Assembly (NCBI GenBank): GCA_030015575.1
Contig: CM057338.1
Span: 773,649,864-773,713,863 of the forward strand
Direction: 5' to 3'
Source of the DNA: Agapanthus africanus
Lineage: Eukaryota > Streptophyta > Magnoliopsida > Asparagales > Amaryllidaceae
DNA length: 64,000 nt
Shown here: in pieces, positions 57,233-64,000 of the stretch
Layout: every line of letters begins with the position of its first letter
Position numbering within the stretch: the first letter of the stretch is position 1
The notes under the pieces: model-generated
Seen by the model: the letters and a program-made list of their open reading frames with translations, nothing else
What the model was told of the DNA's origin: nothing
Database searches by the model: none
Made by a program: the position numbers and the translations under genes

Positions 57233-59372
57233 TGTAAGTCCATGCTACCTCTCCCGGTACTTTCGGGCTTGCGGAATTTGGTGAAAAACGATTTTCTAGA
57301 GGTGGTAACATGGACTTAAAAGCCGGATCTTTGTTAAACTCCTAACTAACAACCTAACTAGGAGTTGTTAACTACTCGGTTAGGGGGTTTATACCTTTCT
57401 TGAACTCCTTCGTCTTTGACTCCTTCCGGTGTACGGATTGGCTTCTCCCGTCGTCTCCTTGCGCCGAAGATAGATCCACCTGAAAGCTTCTACCTTTGGC
57501 TCCTTCTTCGAACTTTGAAGAAACTAGTTCACTCGGTTTGCTAAACCTTGTGAACTAGAGTGAGTAGAGAAGAGTTTGTTTGGGATTTTATCTATGGTTC
57601 TTGGTTCTCAACTCATGAGACAAGTGAACCATAGACTCAAGAGAAGGAGAGCAAGAGGAGGAAGATGAGAGCTCAAGAACAAAAGAGAGAATGAAAATGA
57701 TAGAATGAGAGAATACTTTTCTCTCTTGGCTCTCATAATCCAAAACCATCATCACAAAATAGTAATCAAGTATTGTGTAAAATGGTTTAAGTCAAAATGG
57801 CTAAATCATTTCATGCACTCATATTGCATAAGAGAACAAGCAAGTGAAAAGTCTTTGCCATGAAATGATAGCCATTGTCATCATGATGGTCAACTAGTCC
57901 AACCTAGTCAACCGGTCAACAAAGTCAACAAGTCAACAAAGGCAACCCCTCAACAACCATGTCACCACAATACTTAATTAATATTATTGTTAATCATATA
58001 TCATATTCTCATTAGGGTTGAGCAAAAAGTCAATAGTCAACAGTCAACGGTCAACAACCCTAATGAGAATCCTCTGTCTCTGTCTCTCCGCTAACTGTGC
58101 ATACACACCCGCATCCGCGTTCCGAGGAAAACGAATACAAACTGGATAAAACCAATCCCAATATGTACACTAGGATCTGGCTTAAACCAAAGCCCACTAG
58201 TGTAAACTGTCCGGACACTAAACGTGCACAAGTGCACGGATATGACTGAACCCTGTCGCAAAACCATACGACCTGTCGCAAAACCATGCGACCTCTACTC
58301 TTTTGCCAAAAGGCAAATAGCTTTCTGTGTGGGACTCTAAAGACTCGACACTACGCTGGCAGTGGGTTTAACCACAGACCGCAAGCGGCACTAGCTGTGC
58401 GTAACGGTCCCCAGGTAGATGCCGACAAGAAGACTGACGAGGTGAAACCCATCTGAACTCCTACTGAATCTGACTGTGACAATCTACGTACAGTTCGGTC
58501 TGTTCGTCTGATACATCGCATGGCGGGCCTAGGGGGCGGTAAACGTCAGTCCCCTAATAGCGGTACAAGTCGTGTCGGAGTGAAGCCCAATACACCCTGA
58601 GATAACACTGGAAGCCTACCAATATATCCCGCTTGCCCTGGCCAGGGACTACTCGTGTAATGGCTCTCCTAGACACAGCGCGATGTCAACCCCCAATACC
58701 GGGAGAGACGAATCCTGTCTAACCGTCACTACCTCCAAGTGCTTCAGGACCGCACCCAACTACTGCCTGTTTGCACGACTCCTTTGAGCCGTGGTAGGGT
58801 AGTAATCAAAGTACAGTGGGAACACACTCGAGGCGAAGTGACAGTGTCAAGTCAGCGGACTAGGCTGTACTCATGTCACCTGGAAACTGATAACTGACGA
58901 TAGGTATAATACCAACCGGTCAGTTCCCGACGAGTCCTGTCCAGTGTACTCGTAACCCAACGAGCACCCGCATACTATCTCCAGTACGACGTACTGACGG
59001 CTGTGGGACAGACCGTCTCCCATACTGGGATGAGAAGCGCATGCGCAAGTCTACTCCGGAGTATCGATGCCCTGTCTCGATAGTCCTGCGACTAGGGACC
59101 TGCATAAGGATGTGCTTATAGATTACCCAGCCCCCACTAGTATGATTGCCATCACAACGCTGGTAATCAAGCAAAGATCCTAAGGGCTCCACTAATGCGT
59201 ATAGGTGATATAATAAAATAAACACATGTACACATTGAAGTAGAAACAAACCAAGTAGCATACTACTATTTTAAGCAAGATTGTATATGCAAGGTGAATA
59301 TCCCAAGCTTCCATTAAGTAATATACAAACTAGTATGATACAGTAATGACCTCTAGGGCATATACACTAACA
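57233..59372 (-). repeat. A3 3' LTR (2140 bp)
   Basis: TG/CA ends. About nine TTGAC cores (57886-58056, element strand) and perfect 16-nt arms 58005-58020 / 58055-58070, as in A1. Confidence 0.92.
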
Positions 59373-59386
59373 ATCTCCCACTTGCA

Positions 59387-60276
59387 CTAAGGCCATGTAC
59401 TGGCGTATCGAAGACCTATCATCTCGATCAGCCGCTCGAACTGAGTCTGGGGCAAGGCCTTGGTGAATGGATCTGCAGTGTTATCTTCTGAAGCAACCCT
59501 CCGAACCTCGACTTCCTGGTGATCCACGATCTCCCTGATCAGGTGATACAGCCTCAAGATGTGTCTGGATCTCTGATGGGACCTGGGTTCCTTCGCTAAA
59601 GCTATAGCCCCGTTGTTGTCGCAATACAGAGGTATTGGATCAAAAATGGACGGAACCACCTGAAGTTCTTTCAAGAACTTCCTCATCCAGACAGCTTCCT
59701 TTGCGGCATCAGATGCAGCGATGTATTCCGCTTCCATCGTCGAGTCTACAACGGTTTCCTGTTTAGAACTCTTCCAACACACCGCCCCTCCATTGAGGGT
59801 AAAGACAAAACCCGACATGGACTTGGAATCATCCTTGTCACTCTGGAAGCTGGAGTCAGCAAAGGCCTCGATCTGGAGGTCTTTTCCGCCATACACCAAG
59901 AACATCTCCTTAGTCCTTCTCAGGTAGTTGAGAATGTTCTTTACCACTATCCAGTGTTTCTCCCCAGGGTTTGACTGATACCGGCTTACCACACTCAGTG
60001 CAAAAGCTACATCCGGTCTGGTACACAACATCGCATACATTAAAGAGCCTACCGCAAAAGCGTAGGGTATAATAGACACGCGATCCCTCTCCAAATCAGT
60101 CTTGGGAGACATCTCTTTAGAGAGGGTGATCCCGTGACAAGTCGGTAGGTTACCGCGCTTGGAATCTTCCATACTGAATCTCTTCAATATGGTGTCGATG
60201 TACCTGGACTGTGAAAGTCCTAATATTCTCTTGGATCTATCACGATGGATCCGGATCCCCAGGATGTATGAGGCAT
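59387..60276 (-). pseudogene. A3 RT C-terminus and RNase H, truncated
   Basis: Open minus-strand frame from ASYILGIRIHRDRSKR through the RT thumb/connection to RNase H: FADSSFQSDKDD, TMEAEYIAASDAAKE, LYCDNNGAIALA and SRHILRLYHLIRE, ending at the same ...YASTWP stop as A1 and A2. The catalytic acidic residues are present. The frame's first few residues (before ASYIL) come from the H LTR and are not copia. The RT catalytic YVDD lies upstream, beyond the H insertion. Confidence 0.9.
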
Positions 60277-60644
60277 TGTTCAGAACATAATATTGCATTT
60301 ATCATTCCCCTATTTCTTATCTTTTTATAAATAAACAGGTACTCTTGACGCACATTTGTTGCATATTACAGGTTACAGGTTTCTGGAGCAAATACAGTGA
60401 AAAAGACACAAAACAACAGAAAAGGGGACTTTTGACCAACTATTAGACGGATCCTAGTCAAGCCGAGTCGAAGAACAGTGCAAGGTCCAAAAAGTCAAGT
60501 GAAACGGTTAAAAAGCCTAATACAAGTCTTCACTAAAAATCTGGAGAAGAACCAGAAGCCCAAAAAAGAAAACAAGTGAAGAAACAGAAGCCCAAATAGC
60601 TAATGAACCCAGCCCACAAAGCACAAGGCCCAACTCTTTTACTT

Positions 60645-60693
60645 GGCCGCGGAACCGCGGCCAAACCCTACCTGGAGCCGCGGTTCCGCGGCC
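60645..60693 (+). other. GC-rich palindrome pair in H LTR (perfect)
   Basis: GGCCGCGGAACCGCGGCC (60645-60662) and GCCGCGGTTCCGCGGCC (60677-60693), centres 31 bp apart. The AA and TT centres also make the two halves inverted copies of each other, so the whole 49 nt can fold as one hairpin. About 150 bp upstream of the TATA box. Confidence 0.92.
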
Positions 60694-60817
60694 ATCAAGC
60701 GCCCGTGTCGGTGAAGATTTTCTGAGGCGGCGCGACTGTTTAGATGTGAGGATTTTTCGTGGGCAAATCTGTAATTGCGCATGTGCGAGAGCCTGTAGCC
60801 CTAGGTTTTCTATTTTC

Positions 60818-60826
60818 CTATAAATT
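60818..60826 (+). promoter_or_regulatory. Probable TATA box of H LTR
   Basis: CTATAAATT in a TATTTTCCTATAAATTG context, with AATAAA (60866-60871) about 45 bp downstream. Confidence 0.65.
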
Positions 60827-60865
60827 GTAGTTTTAGATCTGTAAATTGTATGCCTCTTTTCATTC

Positions 60866-60871
60866 AATAAA
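60866..60871 (+). terminator. Possible poly(A) signal in H LTR
   Basis: AATAAA within CATTCAATAAAAAATC, soon after the TATA box. Weak evidence on its own. Confidence 0.4.
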
Positions 60872-61537
60872 AAATCAGAATTTCTGGAAGTGACATTCAG
60901 ATCTGCTCTTTATCGCTTGGAGGGAGCCATCACCATTAGTAAGTTTTTCTTTTATTATTTTAATGTTTTATCATTCCCTAATGAGCGAGTAGTCTCCTCG
61001 CTTGTTAGGGTTAGCCTTAGGGAAAGGGTTGAGAGATGAGATCTCTCACCCCTTTCAATGCGTAACCATTAAGAACTCCATGCATGCGCACACAACCGCT
61101 CCCTGCGGCACCCTACCCCTCGAGGTAACGGTGAACCGCAGTATAAAGGGCCGGTTGCGCGCGTTTTCCATGGGGGTTAGGGTAATTAACGATAAAGGAA
61201 GGATACGAATCTAGAGGAAGAAAACATCTTCCCAAAAGAGTCGTATCCACTTTATCGATAATTACTATAACACCTAATGGATCTACGGTATTGAAAGCGG
61301 TGAGGAAACATCAATCTCCAAAACTTCCTCTAAGCCTAACCCTAGCAAGAATTTAAATTAGGTTAATTAAGTCTTAGATCTAGATTTTTATAAAACCAAA
61401 ACTACAAATATAATCAACTCGTTAAAACACATAAAAGGAATTTACCCGTCTCTGTGGATCGACCCGCACTCACCGGCTAGCTGCGAAGCGACGCCGTTTT
61501 CTGATTGCGGTAAACTCATATTTTTGTACCAATCAAA

Positions 61538-61612
61538 TGGCGCCGTTGCCGGGGATCGAACCCGGGTCACCCGCGTGACAGGCGGGAATACTCACCACTA
61601 TACTACAACGAC
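61538..61612 (+). other. H primer binding region: full-length tRNA-Asp complement
   Basis: Begins TGGCGCCGTTGCCGGGGAT, the usual Athila PBS, and then continues as the complement of the whole tRNA for 75 nt. TGG at the start is the complement of CCA, which plant tRNA genes do not encode. The element therefore acquired it from a mature tRNA through reverse transcription, not from a tRNA gene. Confidence 0.9.
61541..61612 (-). tRNA. tRNA-Asp(GTC)-like sequence inside H
   Basis: The minus strand reads as a complete 72-nt tRNA-Asp. A-box-like TAGTATAGTGG, anticodon loop CTGTCAC with GTC (61577-61579 on the plus strand as GAC), B-box GGTTCGATCCC and acceptor ends GTCGTTG / CAACGGC are all intact. 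The CCA is encoded just downstream (61538-61540). Internal pol III promoter elements look usable, but the nearest T4 run on this strand is about 100 nt downstream, in the LTR. A gene finder would call it a tRNA gene; its origin is the retrotransposon primer. Confidence 0.8.
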
Positions 61613-62629
61613 CCAAGAATACAAATTTTGTATATAAGAATTTGAAAATTATAAAAATTTGAAAACATCAAAAAATTAAATAAAAAAAAAATATCAAATT
61701 TGATCTGTTTGAAGGGTATATTTTTGAATCTTGCAGGAACAGCGTCGAATCACGGATCTGGAATTTTACAGAGGGCAAATAAAAATTTTGTACATAAGAA
61801 CAGAGAATAATTACAAGCACAGAACAGCAGAAAATTTTCCAGAGGCTGAAACACCCAAGGCGCCGCTCTTCCGCCGCAAAAATAGGCCATATGCCGCGGA
61901 TCCGCGCTCTGTATGCCACGTCAGCACTTGGAATTTTGTAGGTTTGTTCTCTTTTCTTCCCCTCTGCAACCTCCATATCTCCATCTGTAAAAATTTTCTG
62001 CAGGGTTCTTTGCGTAAAAAGTCTTTCTCCCCCTTCTAAATAACAGATTTCTGCAGGTTTCTTTGCGCCGCGCTAAAATTGATTGCAAGTGATTTTATTT
62101 GTTTTGCATAATTTAATCGGACTCTAAGGGGCTATTTGACCAAATCCAGATTGGGTGGGGATTTCATCACCCTTCCCAGGACCCCAGAAAACACCTAAGC
62201 ATTTTGCATCGACCACCTTTAATTAAAAAAAGATTAGACTCAGACCTAAGGACAGCGAGCTCAATAGGAAAAGGACTAGGGTAGGCATCGGCCGTTTATC
62301 TTAACCGACATTGCGGTGTCTAGGCTAGTGGTTTTTAATTAGGCCCACTGTAGTGGTGGTTCCTTCCCACTTACCTGGCCGTATTTGTCCGTGAAGAGGT
62401 GGTTTGAGGTCTATTTCTAGCCCTGGTTAGGAGCTGTCTAGTAGACCCAGGCAACCCTAGATCTAGGTCTGATTGTGCATGTGTGGTTGATACTTTTATG
62501 TCACGAGTCCCATTTTCTAAAACCTTATTGCAAAACTCTCCAATAAAAAAAATTTAAAGAAAAATCTTTTAAAATAAAAAAAAAACTTGCAAAAATTTTG
62601 TCGCTTAGAAATCCTTGCACTCTTCTATC
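61613..62629 (+). other. H leader, non-coding
   Basis: AT-rich first part, palindrome pair at 61860-61909, then blocks shared with the G leader (AGATTGGGTGGGGATTTCAT, GGCCCACTGTAGTGG, CCCACTTACCTGGC) in the same order. No frame of note before 62630. Confidence 0.78.
61860..61909 (+). other. GC-rich palindrome pair in H leader
   Basis: GCGCCGCTCTTCCGCCGC (61860-61877, decayed) and TGCCGCGGATCCGCGCTC (61892-61909), centres 31 bp apart, about 350 nt after the PBS start. Confidence 0.7.
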
Positions 62630-64000
62630 ATGGGTACCCCACATCATAAATCTCTTGCCGAGTCTTGGTATCCCGAACCTAACTTTGCGTCGTTCGTCAA
62701 TTGTTTCGGTCAATTTAAAAAAGATCCCTCCTTGCCAAAGAAATCTTTGAAAGATCACATAGAAGAGTCTAGGAGAAATAGTTTAACTTTTCAACCCACT
62801 TTGTGTCAACCGAGTCAACCTTTACAACCTACATATGTTGATACCACTTCTTCAAGTCCTTCTGTCACTCCTAGACCGATGTCCATTGCTGAGCATATTG
62901 CTCAATCTCGCAGTCGATCTTTCACCCCTCTCCACTCATCTAGTTTTAGGGATCCGCACGATTATTCACCTTCTTATCCATATGTTGACCCTAATCCTGT
63001 CTTACCACCCACTTCCTACCAGTCATACCCGACCTTTCCACCTTCACTAGACGTTGTTTCGACACAGCCATTAGGGAGTTTCATATACCCAACCAATTTT
63101 GAATCTTTTACTGAAACCCCCTCACCACCTAAGTCTAGTTTGGAAGAGTCGTTGGAAGCATATATTGCTGTAACAAATAGAATAATGAGGAATGTGGAAG
63201 CATCCATGGCCGCCCTTAAGCAACCTAGTGATCCGGTAGCTAGTGTCCCGCTAGTTCCGAATTTTTCAATGTATAAGACGGCAGTTGGACAGAGTGAGAA
63301 TGAGAGAGGATTTTCAAATCAAACCTACCCTTACCCAATTGAAGCCCACAACTCCGGTTTTCCATCGATTGTTCCAAATGATTCACCAGTTGAAAATAAA
63401 AATGAGTTGTGCGATTTTGTAGTGTTTAATTTGCCAAATTGTGAGGAACCCCTTTCGAGTGAAACCGCACCTAATCCTTTCGATCTTTACACCTCCACTC
63501 TAGAACCTATATTGATAAATATCCATGCTGTGGATGAAGTGTCTAAAGAAATTGATTTTCACTTGATTGAGGATATAGACGCCGGGAATATTTCGGATGA
63601 TGAACCTGTCGATTTAATGGAAATTTTATGTTCAAATCATCATCCTGAGTTATTAAATGTTTCCCCCGAATCTCATATGCGTCTAGATTTTGATGATAAT
63701 GGCATGGATGAATTAAATATTGAGGATAGTACTGAGGAGAGTCTTGAGGATAATATCAAGGTTGAACCATTTTTATTTGATGTGTCAGATTTTCCAATTC
63801 AGCCTCCTGAACCTTTGACTGTTATATCACCCTCCTTCCTTCCTATTGTTCCGACCGAACAAATGACCGTTACGCTTTCATCTCCTATACCAAGTTCGGC
63901 GTACCCATGTTTTCTTGCGAATCTTGAGGGATTTGACCCCATTGCACGACGAGTTGGTAGGTTAGCGCAGTCGCTTTTAACACTTCAGTCATCACAAATT
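62630..64000 (+). CDS. H open reading frame of at least 457 codons, unknown function, 3' end outside window
   Basis: ATG at 62630 opens a frame without a stop to the last base (457 complete codons). It begins MGTPHHKSLAESWYPEPNF. Residues about 1-55 are basic-leaning, 60-165 rich in Pro, Ser and Tyr, about 168-195 look like a helix (LEAYIAVTNRIMRNVEASMA), and about 300-380 are strongly acidic (Asp/Glu). I see no capsid motif, zinc knuckle, protease DTG or RT motif. It occupies the place where G has gag, so it may be the N-terminal part of a gag-like polyprotein or an extra ORF of a non-autonomous element. The helix segment loosely recalls the region after gag in Athila polyproteins; this is a weak guess. 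No stop in 1.37 kb in a region full of broken genes suggests recent function or recent insertion. Confidence 0.8.
   Translation, partial: MGTPHHKSLAESWYPEPNFASFVNCFGQFKKDPSLPKKSLKDHIEESRRNSLTFQPTLCQPSQPLQPTYVDTTSSSPSVTPRPMSIAEHIAQSRSRSFTPLHSSSFRDPHDYSPSYPYVDPNPVLPPTSYQSYPTFPPSLDVVSTQPLGSFIYPTNFESFTETPSPPKSSLEESLEAYIAVTNRIMRNVEASMAALKQPSDPVASVPLVPNFSMYKTAVGQSENERGFSNQTYPYPIEAHNSGFPSIVPNDSPVENKNELCDFVVFNLPNCEEPLSSETAPNPFDLYTSTLEPILINIHAVDEVSKEIDFHLIEDIDAGNISDDEPVDLMEILCSNHHPELLNVSPESHMRLDFDDNGMDELNIEDSTEESLEDNIKVEPFLFDVSDFPIQPPEPLTVISPSFLPIVPTEQMTVTLSSPIPSSAYPCFLANLEGFDPIARRVGRLAQSLLTLQSSQI

Larger units (their letters stand above)
57233..60276 (-). mobile_element. Copia element A3 (A family), 3' part, cut by gypsy H
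   Basis: Minus-strand: 3' LTR 57233-59372, polypurine tract, RNase H and RT C-terminus up to 60276, where the H LTR begins. The rest lies beyond the window. The 5 bases left of the LTR are CATCT, within E. Coding is close to A1. Confidence 0.9.
60277..61535 (+). repeat. H 5' LTR (1259 bp)
   Basis: Start is set by the break in A3 RT homology, end by the PBS two bases downstream. It holds the palindrome pair (60645-60693), TATA box and AATAAA. Confidence 0.82.
60277..64000 (+). mobile_element. H: Athila-like Ty3/gypsy element, 5' part
   Basis: Plus-strand element inserted in A3 RT; five left-flank bases GGCAT. 5' LTR 60277-61535, antisense tRNA-Asp in place of the PBS, leader 61613-62629, then a long open frame from 62630 past the window end. 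LTR ends TGTTCAG and AATCA and leader blocks are akin to G. The 3' half is outside the window, so LTR divergence cannot be judged. Confidence 0.85.

Noticed and set aside
60517..60867. Minus-strand 116-codon ORF in the H LTR
   Set aside because: It overlaps the palindrome pair, TATA box and LTR regulatory region and has no motif; taken as chance.
61541..61612. Ordinary nuclear tRNA-Asp gene
   Set aside because: CCA is encoded, it sits two bases after an LTR end exactly where the PBS must be, and it is antisense to the element. It is primer-derived, so I listed it as tRNA-like only.

Overview
The window is plant nuclear heterochromatin made almost entirely of nested LTR retrotransposons. I see no host protein-coding gene. 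The plant assignment rests on primer binding sites matching plant initiator Met-tRNA (TGGTATCAGAGC) and tRNA-Asp (TGGCGCCGTTGCC), copia LTRs starting with the Angela/BARE-like ATGCCCTAGAGGC, chromovirus-type gypsy elements with 3.7-4.4 kb LTRs, and an Athila-like gypsy gag-pro. The species cannot be named from this.

Layout, by element label used in the entries. Copia A1 (+) runs from the left edge to 17222. Its 3' LTR is split by the very young, non-autonomous gypsy element T1 (5740-16344). A1 sits in the 3' LTR of an Athila-like gypsy element G (-, 17223-33932), whose gag-pro is interrupted by copia A2 (-, 18380-28516). G sits in the integrase of copia B2 (-, 33933-53704 with insertions). 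B2's leader holds a solo LTR, B1 (37471-50935), which contains the decayed gypsy element T2 (-, 38324-49618). B2 sits in the leader of copia D (-, 53705-56064), which sits in an old copia reverse-transcriptase relic E (56065-57232). E also carries copia A3 (-, 57233-60276), which is cut by a second Athila-like gypsy element H (+, 60277 to the right edge). The deepest chain is E > D > B2 > G > A1 > T1. Three insertions are proved by 5-bp target duplications (T1 GAGGC, T2 CTTTT, B1 CTAAG), and T2 also by an empty site in the sister LTR.

Most coding regions are broken copies of gag, protease, integrase, RT and RNase H. The exception is a 457-codon open frame at the right edge in H, still open at the window end, with no domain I recognise.

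Main observations: (1) a two-palindrome GC-rich module (CCGCGGATCCGCGG type, centres usually 30-31 bp apart) seen seven times, about 210-350 nt downstream of the PBS in three copia and two gypsy leaders and in the U3 of two gypsy LTRs; (2) a full-length 75-nt antisense tRNA-Asp(GTC), including the CCA complement, where H should have a PBS of about 18 nt; (3) a hairpin at the same place in T1 and T2 LTRs with different stem sequences; (4) a 31-nt block identical in those two families; (5) W-box-rich copia LTRs with a 15-16 bp inverted repeat around part of the cluster. All comparisons were made by eye.
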